This document shows, piece after piece, positions 10,191 through 19,481 of a DNA stretch of 64,000 nucleotides (the first letter of the stretch is position 1; each line of letters opens with the position of its first letter). The notes below the pieces were generated by a model. It was given only the letters and a program-made list of their open reading frames with translations. It ran no database searches and was not told where the DNA came from. The DNA comes from Candidatus Bathyarchaeota archaeon (GTDB lineage Archaea; Thermoproteota; Bathyarchaeia; 40CM-2-53-6; FEN-987): contig JALHTB010000166.1 of NCBI GenBank assembly GCA_022865625.1, forward strand, positions 22,120 through 86,119. Direction: 5' to 3'. A program made the translations under genes and the position numbers.

Positions 10191-13100
10191 TTGTTTGTCT
10201 ATAATGTCACAGGAGCAGAGTTAGCTCTGGATTACATCAAGAAGATCGAGCTCAGAGGCTTCAAAACCTTTGGCAAGAAAGTTTCCATCTCGCTGGATAG
10301 AGGCCTCACTGTCATAACAGGTCCTAACGGCTCAGGGAAATCAAATGTATTGGATTCCGTGAGATTTGCTCTAGGAGAACTCAGTCCCAAGGAACTCCGG
10401 GGAGCATCCTTTAACGATATCATTCACAAGAACTCCCCCCAGCTTCAGTCTAGATCGGCTTGGGTAGGAATTCAGTTCGACAATTCGGACAGGAGAATAC
10501 CTGTTGAGGCCACGCTGGTAACGATCTCAAGAGAGTTCCGTAGAGGAGGAGAGGGAATCTACCGTCTGAACGGAAGGAGAATATCCCGAAAACAACTAAC
10601 CGATATAATGTCGTCAGCTGACATTCAGGTAACCGGCTACAATCTGATTCCACAACATGCGATAACCAGACTCGCTGAAGTCACTGCGAAAGAACGTCGC
10701 AAGATAATCGAAGACATGATTGGTATAGGAGTCTATGACCTGAAGAAAGAAGAGGCTCAGAAGCAACTCAGTGCTGCTGAAACCAACTTGAGAGTCGCGT
10801 CGGCAAGAATCGACGAGGTAAGGGACAGAGTGGAATCTCTTGAACGAGAAAGAAATGATTTCCTCAAATATACTTCCTTGAACAGAGAGATCAAGAGGCT
10901 AGAAGCTAGGCTCGTTTCGAGAGAACTCAAGCAATTGAGAGAGGCCTTAGAGACACTTCAGGCAGATGCAGATGCCACGCAGAGCAAAATCAGTGAGATA
11001 AAGAAGAAAAGAGAAGAACTGAGTGCAAGAAAGAACACCGCAGAATCAAAGAGAAGAGACTTTGAGCTGCAGATAGCCGAGAAAGGCAACAATGAACTCT
11101 TCGAAGTAGAAAGGCGGACAAGCGATCTCAATGCAAAGCTCGCAGGCTTAGCCGCACAGATCGAAGCGAAAAAGGCCAGCCTGAAAACAGCGGAGAAACA
11201 GAAGGTAGCCTTTCAAAATCGCCAAGACCAATTCATGTCTTCAATCGGCCAAATGAAGGAAGAACTAACAGCACTTCAAAAGAGACATCAGGGAGTATTA
11301 CTCGCCCTAGGGGAGAAGCAAAAGCAATTCAACAGAATCTTCGAGAAAGTCCATCTAACAAGAGAGCGGCTCGGAGAGAACACCGGAAAAATCGAGCAAA
11401 TCGAACAAGAAATTGAAAAGGCCTCGAAGCAGCTAATGGACATAGAAACCCAAGTTACAACCAGTTCCACCAAAATCAAGCTCCTTGAGAACCAGAAACA
11501 AGCTTTGGAAACACGTAGCAGTGATTACATAGAACTCACCGAGGAAATGGACGCTCGACTCAAAGAGATCGCAAGACTGCGGGAAGAAGAACAGAAACAA
11601 ATCGCAGACAGTAACACAACACTTGAACAGAACCAGCTACTGATGAAGATCAAAGAACAAGAGATCACAGAAGCAGCAGAAATCGCAAAAAAGGCAAGAA
11701 CGTCACTTGTGGAATTCGAGACTCAAAGTGAACTCATTGAAGCACTAGCACCTGGAGAAGATGCTCTCCGAAGAATCGAGGAAATGGCCGCTGCCGGTGC
11801 TATATCGGGAGTCTACGGAAGACTCAGAGGTCTAATCAAGGTCAACGACAAATGCGCAAGAGCTGCTGAAGCCTCCTCAGCTGGATGGATGACCGGCCTT
11901 GTCGTAAAAGACACTGAGACCGCAATGACTTGTGCAGAAATCCTCAAGCGAACAAAGCTTGGCAGAATCAAGATCATTCCTACTGCCAGCGTAGCTCCAA
12001 TTCAAGCTATTGAGCACTGCCCGACCATCGCGGGCATCATTGGTCGACTCGTTGACTTCATAGAATGTCCAAACGAAATTAGGCCCGCGTTGAACTTCGT
12101 CTTTGGTGACACAGTCCTAGCAGAAGATCAGAAGGCAGGGTTCCTAGCTTCTGTTGAAGGATTCAGGGCCGTGGTGCTGACGGGGGATATCTACGAGCCC
12201 GGAGGAGGAATGGAAACCGGATACTACAGAGAACCTCTCGATGTGACCTCTCTTGCACCCAAGCGTTCCACGATTCAAGACTTCGGTCAAACACTGCATT
12301 CCTTGGAAACCATGATAGAGCAAGGACAATTGGAGATACAGAGGCTGGCCGACGAGGTCTTTGATCTGAAACAGACTGAGATAGAAGGAAAGAGCACAAT
12401 TGAAAGAACCACGAACCAGATAGCGGAAATTCAGGATAACTTTCAACGTGCAAAGAAGTCACTTGAATCAACCAGATCAAGAATCAAGGAAATCTCGGAC
12501 GAAATAGGAAAAGAGCTCGAAGGTCAGTCCCTGCTCAAGGGTCCTCAAGATGCGGACAAGCAAAGACTGATGCAACTGCAAAAAGAGAGAAGCTCGTTGA
12601 AGCTTTCAATAAAATCCGCTTACCTTGTCCAAATTGAGAACGAGATGCTGGCACTGACAAGAATGCTAAACGAAATGAAACAGGAAGAAATCCATGTTGA
12701 AGGAAAAATCTCCTCCCTCAAAACATCCATTGACACGTTGAGCCCCACTCTAGAGCAAATTAGAATTCAACTGCAATCGGTATGTCGGGAAATCGAAAGG
12801 ACCAAGGAAAGCTTGGCGAACGCTGAACAGGATCTGAACTCAACACAAGTCGAGCTGAAGACCCTTGAAACAAGGAAGACTGAGCTCATAAAAGCTGTTT
12901 CCTCAACAAAAGAACTCCTAGGCGGCATCGAGGTCGAACTCAGAACAATACAGAGTGAAATTGACAGAACGTATTCAGAGTACGAATCGGCGAGTCAAGC
13001 GAACAATCTGCATCTTGCGCAGATTAGGGAGAAAGAAACACAGATCTCACTTCAAGTGGCAAGACTCAAGGATTTGGGGCATATTGAGTTGGAGGCCCCT

Positions 13101-13766
13101 GAGGAGGAGAACCTAAGAAAGACCGAGAGTATGCTGGAAACTTTGCGGAGAGAACTGAACAGCATTGGAGGCGTGAATCAGCTAGCTCCTCAACAATACG
13201 AAGAAGTCGTGGGAAACTATAAGCAGCTTTCAGTGAAGATCAATGAACTCGAAAAGGAGAAGTTCGCGATAGTCTCATTCATGAACGAACTTGACAAGAA
13301 GAAACTTGACGCATTCATGGATGCTTTGAACCGGATAAACACATACTTCCAGGAAACCTTCTCAGATATTACTAATGGTGGACATGGCAGACTGGTGCTT
13401 GAGAACCGGGATAGGCCTTTCGAAGAAGGATTGGATATGCTTCTCCAGTTTCCCAGTAAGGCGGAGTTTGGTGTTAGTTCGGCAAGCGGAGGTGAGAAAT
13501 CAGTTGCAACGGTGTGTTTCCTGCTCGCGCTCCAGAACATACGTCAATTGCCATTCTACATCTTTGATGAGATAGATGCACATCTGGACGACTTGAACTC
13601 GCAGAGACTAGCTGATCTTCTCAAGTCAAAGTCAAAAGACTCACAGTTTATGGTAATTTCTCTGAGAGATACCACTGTGAGCAGAGCAAACAGAGTCTAC
13701 GGTGTCTTTGTGCAAGACGGTACGTCGCAAGTAGTATCGATTCCAGCGATGGTGACAGCTAAATGA
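10191..13766 (+). CDS. smc: Chromosome segregation ATPase SMC
   Basis: An 1191-residue SMC with the full layout. Walker A GPNGSGKSN lies at about residue 45, followed by a long coiled coil from about 170 to 510. The hinge spans about 525-660 (SGVYGRLRGLIKV). A second coiled coil runs to about 1010, and the C-terminal head has the signature SASGGEKSVATVC and Walker B FYIFDEIDAHLD. It is the ATPase of the prokaryotic condensin and binds ScpA and ScpB, whose genes follow with overlapping starts. The N-terminus is uncertain: homology begins at YIKKIELRGFKTF and no ATG lies upstream in frame, so the TTG at 10191 is the best candidate. Confidence 0.97.
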   Translation: MFVYNVTGAELALDYIKKIELRGFKTFGKKVSISLDRGLTVITGPNGSGKSNVLDSVRFALGELSPKELRGASFNDIIHKNSPQLQSRSAWVGIQFDNSDRRIPVEATLVTISREFRRGGEGIYRLNGRRISRKQLTDIMSSADIQVTGYNLIPQHAITRLAEVTAKERRKIIEDMIGIGVYDLKKEEAQKQLSAAETNLRVASARIDEVRDRVESLERERNDFLKYTSLNREIKRLEARLVSRELKQLREALETLQADADATQSKISEIKKKREELSARKNTAESKRRDFELQIAEKGNNELFEVERRTSDLNAKLAGLAAQIEAKKASLKTAEKQKVAFQNRQDQFMSSIGQMKEELTALQKRHQGVLLALGEKQKQFNRIFEKVHLTRERLGENTGKIEQIEQEIEKASKQLMDIETQVTTSSTKIKLLENQKQALETRSSDYIELTEEMDARLKEIARLREEEQKQIADSNTTLEQNQLLMKIKEQEITEAAEIAKKARTSLVEFETQSELIEALAPGEDALRRIEEMAAAGAISGVYGRLRGLIKVNDKCARAAEASSAGWMTGLVVKDTETAMTCAEILKRTKLGRIKIIPTASVAPIQAIEHCPTIAGIIGRLVDFIECPNEIRPALNFVFGDTVLAEDQKAGFLASVEGFRAVVLTGDIYEPGGGMETGYYREPLDVTSLAPKRSTIQDFGQTLHSLETMIEQGQLEIQRLADEVFDLKQTEIEGKSTIERTTNQIAEIQDNFQRAKKSLESTRSRIKEISDEIGKELEGQSLLKGPQDADKQRLMQLQKERSSLKLSIKSAYLVQIENEMLALTRMLNEMKQEEIHVEGKISSLKTSIDTLSPTLEQIRIQLQSVCREIERTKESLANAEQDLNSTQVELKTLETRKTELIKAVSSTKELLGGIEVELRTIQSEIDRTYSEYESASQANNLHLAQIREKETQISLQVARLKDLGHIELEAPEEENLRKTESMLETLRRELNSIGGVNQLAPQQYEEVVGNYKQLSVKINELEKEKFAIVSFMNELDKKKLDAFMDALNRINTYFQETFSDITNGGHGRLVLENRDRPFEEGLDMLLQFPSKAEFGVSSASGGEKSVATVCFLLALQNIRQLPFYIFDEIDAHLDDLNSQRLADLLKSKSKDSQFMVISLRDTTVSRANRVYGVFVQDGTSQVVSIPAMVTAK

Positions 13767-14449
13767 CAGATGAGGTGAACAACAAGCCTTTCTGGCTGCT
13801 TCCACCTTACGTGATTCTGTTTGACCTCATAAGACTTCACAGGCTTAGGCCATGGGATGTCAATGTCTCCTTTCTACTGAACTCCTTCCTCTCAGAGATG
13901 AAGAAGACCGGGTACATAGACTTCACAGCATCGGGGACAGCTCTGCTCTCTTCGGCGATAATACATCGAATGAAGTCCGAGTTTGTGCTCAAACTAGAAG
14001 AGCCTCCCAAGGCTCAAGTGCCAAGGCCAGACGAACAGATTCCACCACCCTTGCCTATTCCAATAAGATACGAATACGTATCGGCGTCGGTCGAACAGCT
14101 TCTGACAGCCCTCGAGGAGGTCCTGCAAGCTGAGAAGGTCATATTGTCAAAGCAGAGCAGGCCAATAGCACTGCCCTCACAGCTTACCGAAGACTTGGAT
14201 GAGTTCTTAACGAATATCGATGAACGACTAGAGGATTTCTATTTGCATCTCAAGAAGCTATCGGAGAGGACTTGCGCAATTTCATTTGCTGCACTTGCCA
14301 GAGGACTCTCGGCTGTGGAAATGATTCGGCAGTTCATCTTGCTTCTTTTCCTTGCTTGCCAGGGCAAGCTTGTTCTCCTTCAAGAACAAGAGTTCGGTGA
14401 CATAGTCATAAGACTTACAGAGATGGCCCCTCGAATTGGCGCAGACTGA
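13763..14449 (+). CDS. scpA: Segregation and condensation protein A
   Basis: A 228-residue kleisin. The N-terminal helix pair that binds the SMC neck (ILFDLIRLHRLRPWDVNVSFLLNSFLSEMKK) is clear, as is the following AxxLLSSAIIHRMKSE segment. The C-terminal winged-helix region (about 165-228) includes CAISFAALARGLSAVEMIRQFILLLFLACQGKLVLLQEQEFGDI, quoted here only as the region that closes the SMC head. The ATG overlaps the smc stop (ATGA), indicating translational coupling. It acts with SMC and ScpB in chromosome compaction. Confidence 0.93.
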   Translation: MTDEVNNKPFWLLPPYVILFDLIRLHRLRPWDVNVSFLLNSFLSEMKKTGYIDFTASGTALLSSAIIHRMKSEFVLKLEEPPKAQVPRPDEQIPPPLPIPIRYEYVSASVEQLLTALEEVLQAEKVILSKQSRPIALPSQLTEDLDEFLTNIDERLEDFYLHLKKLSERTCAISFAALARGLSAVEMIRQFILLLFLACQGKLVLLQEQEFGDIVIRLTEMAPRIGAD

Positions 14450-15014
14450 AGGAGTCGCTTCCACAACCGATAGGTACAAGACCCAAGTAATAGAGGGGGC
14501 ACTCTACGTTGCTGGAAAGCCGCTTGATATTCAGACCCTCGGATCTGTTTCCAAGATGAGATCCGAAGGAAAAGTCCGAGACATAGCTCGATCAATAGTG
14601 GAACGGTATAAGCAGTCCGAGACATCGCTCGAAGTGCTTGAGCTTCAAGACGGACGATTTGTCATGCAGCTAAAGCCAGAATATGTCAATGCAGTTAGAA
14701 AACTGGCCACAAGAAAGTTGCTCACTCCTGGCCCTCTGAAGACTCTGTCATTCATAGCTCTCAAACAACCTGTAACTCAATCATATGTGGTGAGAGTCAG
14801 AGGAAAACTTACATATCAATATGTGAAGCAGCTAGAAGATCTTGAATTGGTTTCGGAGTCTAAGCTGGGACGGACCAAAGTTCTGAGGACAACACGAGTT
14901 TTTTCTGATTACTTCAACTTGAGTCAAGATACCCGGCTGATGAAGAGACAACTTGAAAGACTCTTCAAAGAACTGTCTCCTGCAAAAGACGAAGAGAAAG
15001 GAAAAGAAACCTAG
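14436..15014 (+). CDS. scpB: Segregation and condensation protein B
   Basis: A 192-residue ScpB with two winged-helix domains: IEGALYVAGKPLDIQTLGSV starts the first, and LLTPGPLKTLSFIALKQP starts the second. The TTG at 14436 lies inside the last 14 bases of scpA, giving the coupled smc-scpA-scpB operon. ScpB dimerises and binds the ScpA linker. Its stop codon shares the tetranucleotide CTAG with the stop of the convergent mat gene. Confidence 0.9.
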   Translation: MAQTEGVASTTDRYKTQVIEGALYVAGKPLDIQTLGSVSKMRSEGKVRDIARSIVERYKQSETSLEVLELQDGRFVMQLKPEYVNAVRKLATRKLLTPGPLKTLSFIALKQPVTQSYVVRVRGKLTYQYVKQLEDLELVSESKLGRTKVLRTTRVFSDYFNLSQDTRLMKRQLERLFKELSPAKDEEKGKET

Positions 15015-16231
15015 CAGACCGGGACCTTTCCTTCTGCCAAATCATCGCAGAACTTGTTAAGGTTGCCTAGTTCATCGTCCAAGATGTCTCTTGCTCCGGG
15101 TGTCACGTCTTGTATTCTCGTTGTTTCAGGAAGGATCAGTTGTGCTGATGCGATAGCGGGTTGGTCAATTGGTATTCCGATCCTGCTCAACAGCCAGACA
15201 TATGCTTCATCGATGCCAGAGACTTCTCTGACTATCCTGTCAGCAATCCTGAAGCTGAGTAGATTGTAGATCTTGCCGACATGACTGACTGGATTCTTTC
15301 CTGCAGCCGCCTCTGAACTTGATGGTCTATTCAAGGAGACTATTCCGTTTGCACGGTTTCCCCTTCCCACTTCTCCACTATCAGCTTCCTCGGCAGATGT
15401 ACCCGTGACAGTCGTATAGATGCCTGACAAACCCCTTCCCTTTATGTCGAGCGTGTTCAGGTTCAATTCAATCTTGCTGATGCTCGACTTGGATTCCACA
15501 AAGTTCCTGAGTTCTTCAAATATTGATTCTTTCTTTGAGAAGTAGTCGCTTTCACTCTTGATGAATCTGTCGACAAACGCCATGGAAATCGTCATTTCAA
15601 GTAGGTCGTTCCGTCTGAGAGCCATGACTTTGATGTCCTCGCCGCTTTCCGGAAATCTCTTCTTGAAGTCTGACGAGTTAAGGTATCTCTCCATTTCGAG
15701 TACAAGGCTCTCAGTTGGTGTAAGTGGCGCATATCCAACAGCTGCAGAAGTGTCATTCGCACCCAAGAACCGCGCTTTCCGTTCGAATATGTCCGTAAGC
15801 TCGGCTGAGCCAGGTTTGATTTCCACCTGATACGTAACATGTTTTTCTGGGTCGACAAATCTCAGCTTTGTCTTGAGCCAATTCTTCGCTGTGTCAACCG
15901 CAATCTTATCAACTTCAATCCTATCCTTTCCTACCTCGAAGGTCGCCCTGTCTCCGAAGACAAGCAGCATTGGTTTCTTGATGATTCCCCCTCCATAGCG
16001 TCCCTCTGTTTTGCCTGCAACAAGAAGTCCCTTGTCAATGTTGTGATGAGCGATGTGCCCAAGCTTCTTCTTGTACTCTCTGCTCAAGGCAACTGAGATC
16101 TCGTTCATTATCGAGTCGCAAATGTAGTCAGGATGTCCAAGGCCCTTTCTTTCAACGATCTCGATCGCTTGCTTCTTCAACGGAACTTGATGTAGCTCAT
16201 TTACTACGATCTTGCGCATCGATATCGCCAT
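15011..16231 (-). CDS. mat: S-adenosylmethionine synthetase, archaeal type
   Basis: A 406-residue archaeal-type MAT that makes S-adenosylmethionine from methionine and ATP. It is recognisable by VPLKKQAIEIVERKGLGHPDYICDSI, a nucleotide-binding region, and by GGGIIKKP, SLNRPSSSEAAAGKNPVSHVG-type and DTSAAVGYAPLTPTE segments (fragments of one conserved family block). Start MAISMRK at 16231 was chosen because homology begins there; the longer open frame upstream (to 16402) looks untranslated. A TATA-like attaata lies about 25 bp upstream. A long perfect palindrome at 16275-16298 precedes that. The gene converges on scpB with a 4-base overlap of stop codons. Confidence 0.95.
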   Translation of the reverse strand: MAISMRKIVVNELHQVPLKKQAIEIVERKGLGHPDYICDSIMNEISVALSREYKKKLGHIAHHNIDKGLLVAGKTEGRYGGGIIKKPMLLVFGDRATFEVGKDRIEVDKIAVDTAKNWLKTKLRFVDPEKHVTYQVEIKPGSAELTDIFERKARFLGANDTSAAVGYAPLTPTESLVLEMERYLNSSDFKKRFPESGEDIKVMALRRNDLLEMTISMAFVDRFIKSESDYFSKKESIFEELRNFVESKSSISKIELNLNTLDIKGRGLSGIYTTVTGTSAEEADSGEVGRGNRANGIVSLNRPSSSEAAAGKNPVSHVGKIYNLLSFRIADRIVREVSGIDEAYVWLLSRIGIPIDQPAIASAQLILPETTRIQDVTPGARDILDDELGNLNKFCDDLAEGKVPVC

Positions 16232-16274
16232 TTGACGGGGGAAACTTGCTCTTGCTATTAATGCCTTGGGGTAG

Positions 16275-16298
16275 TGATTATTCCTATAGGAATAATCA
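16275..16298. promoter_or_regulatory. Perfect 24-bp palindrome between mat and the HTH-CBS regulator
   Basis: The sequence reads the same on both strands over 24 bases with centre TTCCTATAGGAA. It lies 44-67 bp upstream of the mat start, just upstream of the presumed TATA box. The divergent gene at 16526 encodes an HTH protein with CBS domains, which bind adenosyl ligands in other proteins. An operator bound by that regulator is a reasonable inference; no binding is shown. Confidence 0.55.
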
Positions 16299-16490
16299 AT
16301 CAAAACGCATTTCAACAATGCGAGAACATTGCGTCGCAGTAGCCCGCGAAGAAATGAACATGGTTGCTGGCAACGCCGTTCGATCAATATACCACGCTGC
16401 ATCGAGGGGGTTCATAGCGGATGTCAGTGAGTACCTGTTCTGTCCACCATTTGTGTCCCTTTCGAGAGAATCCCATCTTGCGCAAAGGCG

Positions 16491-16500
16491 AAATAATATA
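16491..16500 (+). promoter_or_regulatory. TATA box of the HTH-CBS regulator
   Basis: The sequence aaataatata is centred about 29 bp upstream of the ATG at 16526. The spacing fits a leaderless or nearly leaderless transcript and argues against the longer frame starting at 16421. Confidence 0.55.
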
Positions 16501-16525
16501 CTGGAGTACTTCAGAATCTGAGTTC

Positions 16526-17092
16526 ATGCTGCCTAAGCTGGAAGAGATGGCAAGACGACGGAAAAGCCTCAATCTCACTCAGAAGGAACTAGCTCTCTTG
16601 GGTGGTGTCAGCCAGTCTATGATCGCAAAGGTTGAAGCACTCACAATCAGCCCTTCCTATGAAAAGACTAAGAAGATATTTGATGCTCTTGAGGAATTGG
16701 AAATAAGGATTGAGACAAGGGTTAGGGACATAGTCAGCAAGAAAGTCATCAGTGTTCGTCCTCAAGATCCTGTCTTGAGAGCCACGGAGCTAATGAGACA
16801 AACAGGGTTTTCACAGCTTCCTGTACTCGACGGGCATTTCGCAATTGGCAGCATCTCAGAGAGGACCATGCTTGCCCAAATACTGAATGTAAAGAATCTA
16901 TCAGAACTATCGCGCAAACATGTCGAGGATGTTATGGATGAACCGTTTCCCCAGTTAGATGAGGAATCCCCTCTCTCTGCGGTTTCGTCTATATTACAAT
17001 ATAGCCCCGCAGTGATTGTCACGAAACGCGGTCGCATTTCTGGCATAGTTACGCGGGCAGATCTCCTGAAAGTTGTGCGAAACAGGGCCTGA
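16526..17092 (+). CDS. XRE-type HTH regulator with two CBS domains
   Basis: A 188-residue protein. Residues 1-65 form a helix-turn-helix (LTQKELALLGGVSQSMIAKVE). Two CBS repeats follow at about 70-125 (VRPQDPVLRATELMRQTGFSQLPVLD) and 130-188 (DEPFPQLDEESPLSAVSSIL, then RISGIVTRADLLKVV). This architecture is known in archaea as a predicted transcription regulator that senses adenine nucleotides or SAM-like ligands. The divergent orientation to mat and the palindrome between them suggest control of SAM synthesis, which is inference. The start is set by the TATA spacing. Confidence 0.85.
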   Translation: MLPKLEEMARRRKSLNLTQKELALLGGVSQSMIAKVEALTISPSYEKTKKIFDALEELEIRIETRVRDIVSKKVISVRPQDPVLRATELMRQTGFSQLPVLDGHFAIGSISERTMLAQILNVKNLSELSRKHVEDVMDEPFPQLDEESPLSAVSSILQYSPAVIVTKRGRISGIVTRADLLKVVRNRA

Positions 17093-17244
17093 GCAATTGG
17101 ATAGAACAACCAGCATCTAGGCACGGCTTCTTTAGCCATGAATACCGGGGCCGCCCCAAAGTCTTATAGGACCATATGATATGTCTCATGCTTTCAAAAG
17201 TCATGAAACCAGTCGGATCTAGATAGATTCGGGTTTGAGCAGTT

Positions 17245-18153
17245 ATGACAGTCCAGGCAGATTATGTGTGGATGGACGGAAACTTCGTCAAGTGGCAAGA
17301 TGCCAAAGTTCACGTTATGACGAGAGCATTGCACTACGGTGCAGGAGTATTCGAGGGCATTAGAGCCTATCCTTCGAATGGGGGTCTGGGGGTCTTTCGG
17401 TTACAGGATCACATGACCCGATTGCTCAAGTCTGCCAACGTGTATCGGCTCAAATGCAGGTTCACAGTTGACGAACTCTGCAGCGCAACCTTGGAATTGC
17501 TGAGAAAAAACAAAATCGATTCTTCCGCCTACATTCGACCAATCCTGTTCTCATCCGACCTGGCAGTAAATCTGGACACACTTGACGGATCCTCGTCCAT
17601 CGCGATCTGCACTTTTCCCATGGAGAGGCTTTTCGAGAAGTCTGGCCTAAACGTGTGCGTTTCATCTTGGAGGAGAATAGACGATTCGTCAACTCCTCCT
17701 TTGGCTAAGGCTTGCGGAAACTACATCAACTCGATCTTGGCCAAGATTGATGCGTCGGCAAATGGTTTCGATGACGCTATTCTGTTGGACCGGAACGGTA
17801 TGGTAAGTGAGGGCACAGGAGAGAACATATTCATAGTAAAGTCCGGGAAACTGGTAACACCGTCGCTAACGTGCTCTATCTTGCCAGGAATAACAAGAGA
17901 CACAGTTATGGTAGTGGCGTCAGACTTGAGAATAGGCGTTGAGGAGAGAGCGATAAGCCGAGCCGAACTCTACATGAGTGACGAAGTATTCTTCACTGGT
18001 TCAGCGGCGGAGATAGAACCGATTCTGTCAATCGACAAAAGAACGATTTCTGATGGCAAAGTCGGTCCGACAACGGCAAAGCTCGTTGACATCTACCGCA
18101 AGATTGTGCGAGGAAAAGAACCAAGATACCTTCATTGGATTTCTAAGGTCTAG
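17245..18153 (+). CDS. ilvE: Branched-chain amino acid aminotransferase
   Basis: A 302-residue fold-type IV PLP enzyme that interconverts branched-chain amino acids and 2-oxoacids with glutamate. It has the N-terminal VWMDGNFVKWQDAKVHVMTR and LHYGAGVFEGIRAY, the PLP-lysine segment PLAKACGNYINS, and the cofactor-binding GMVSEGTGENIFIV and LPGITRDTVM. Length is normal. The ATG at 17245 is unambiguous, with an A/T-rich tcttatag box upstream at about 17160. D-amino acid transaminases and aminodeoxychorismate lyases share the fold, but the EGIRAY and GNY motifs favour IlvE. Confidence 0.93.
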   Translation: MTVQADYVWMDGNFVKWQDAKVHVMTRALHYGAGVFEGIRAYPSNGGLGVFRLQDHMTRLLKSANVYRLKCRFTVDELCSATLELLRKNKIDSSAYIRPILFSSDLAVNLDTLDGSSSIAICTFPMERLFEKSGLNVCVSSWRRIDDSSTPPLAKACGNYINSILAKIDASANGFDDAILLDRNGMVSEGTGENIFIVKSGKLVTPSLTCSILPGITRDTVMVVASDLRIGVEERAISRAELYMSDEVFFTGSAAEIEPILSIDKRTISDGKVGPTTAKLVDIYRKIVRGKEPRYLHWISKV

Positions 18154-18228
18154 CCGACCGTACTACTCGACCTTCTTTCAGAAGAAAGCGCACACGGAAT
18201 AAGACGCCAGCATGTGTGATGTCATGAA

Positions 18229-19446
18229 ATGACATTGCGGATATTTGACACCTTAACCCTGAAAAAACGAGCATTCACCAAGAGAAGCGGATTAGTGAAG
18301 ATATTTCTCTGCGGCCCCACAGTTTACGACTACTGTCACATAGGCCACGCTAGAACCTTTGTGGCCTTCGATACGATCGTCCGATATTTGCGATATCGCG
18401 GCTACAAGACGAAGGTAGTCATGAATGTGACCGACATCTCTGAAAGCATTTCAAGGAATGCGAAAAGGACAGGTCAGTCCTCGAGAGACTACTCCGATGA
18501 TTACTTTCGGTTTTTCCTTGAAGACGCGAAATCTCTCGGAATAGAGACGATAGATGTCTTTGCCTGCGCATCGGGCAACATTCCTGAGATAATGAACTGG
18601 ATAGAGAGGCTTCTAAAGAAAGGGGTCGCCTATGTGACAGATGAAGGAGTCTACCTGAACACCAGCAGAGTGGAAGGATATGGCGCACTCTCCCACCAGT
18701 CAAGGAGTGAGATTGCACTGCGAAGACTCAACTTGAGTCCGGCAAAGAGACATCCTGAGGATTTTTCTCTCTGGAGTATTCTCCAGGCAGACACAGACAC
18801 TTGGGATTCACCGTGGGGTAGAGGCCGGCCTGGAGAGCACATGGAAGACGCCGCAGCTTGTCTCAAGCATCTGGGTGTGCCATACGACATCAACGGAGGT
18901 GGGAACGAACTGGTCTTCCCACATCATGAAGCGACAAAAGCTCAACTCGAAGGAGTAACTGGCACGTCAGTCTGCAGATATTGGCTTCACACAGGTCTTC
19001 TGTACATCAGAGGAAGAAAGATGAGCAAATCCCTAGGAAACTCCATAACGATACGGGGCATTCTGACGCAATACGACCTGCAGACTCTCAGGCTCTTCTT
19101 CTCTTTAACTCAATACCGAAAACCGATTCATTTCAGACGATTAGACCTAGAAAAAGCCGACAGACTCTCCCGTCGCCTTCGTGCTCAGCTGGCAGAGTTA
19201 GAGCAGGCTTCGACTCATTGCCACCGAGAAGACTCGGCTGGCAGTGTCAATACGATGTCCTTACTGTTCAAAGAACGCTTTGTCAAGGCAATGGATGATG
19301 ACTTTGACACGGAGACAGCTGTTAGAGAAGTCATCGCTTTCGCTGATTGTCTGGTGAAGGACCTGCATTTGAGAAGGAAGCGTCAAGGCTTTTCAAGTGC
19401 CTTAGAGCTAATGGCGAAGCTGTCTAGTATTCTGGGACTTCTGTAA
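18229..19446 (+). CDS. cysS: Cysteinyl-tRNA synthetase, short divergent form
   Basis: A 405-residue class I synthetase that charges tRNA-Cys. FLCGPTVYDYCHIGHART contains the first zinc Cys and the HIGH motif; KMSKSLGNSI is the KMSKS loop; PHHEATKAQLEG carries the His and Glu zinc ligands. The substrate-pocket motif usually read GRPGWHIE is GRPGEHMEDAAA here, so the Trp is replaced by Glu and the third zinc ligand position is Asp. Asp at that position is, from memory, usual in archaeal CysRS, but Glu for Trp is not. The protein is about 50-60 residues shorter than typical, with a reduced anticodon-binding end. It is probably functional but unusual. Confidence 0.88.
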   Translation: MTLRIFDTLTLKKRAFTKRSGLVKIFLCGPTVYDYCHIGHARTFVAFDTIVRYLRYRGYKTKVVMNVTDISESISRNAKRTGQSSRDYSDDYFRFFLEDAKSLGIETIDVFACASGNIPEIMNWIERLLKKGVAYVTDEGVYLNTSRVEGYGALSHQSRSEIALRRLNLSPAKRHPEDFSLWSILQADTDTWDSPWGRGRPGEHMEDAAACLKHLGVPYDINGGGNELVFPHHEATKAQLEGVTGTSVCRYWLHTGLLYIRGRKMSKSLGNSITIRGILTQYDLQTLRLFFSLTQYRKPIHFRRLDLEKADRLSRRLRAQLAELEQASTHCHREDSAGSVNTMSLLFKERFVKAMDDDFDTETAVREVIAFADCLVKDLHLRRKRQGFSSALELMAKLSSILGLL

Positions 19447-19481
19447 CAGAGGCTGAAGAATGAAGCCGTTTTGATTGTTTC

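Noticed and set aside
16232..16402. 57-residue N-terminal extension of S-adenosylmethionine synthetase
   Set aside because: It would translate the promoter palindrome and has no counterpart in the archaeal MAT family.
16421..16525. N-terminal extension of the HTH-CBS regulator
   Set aside because: The TATA box lies inside it and homology begins at the ATG at 16526.
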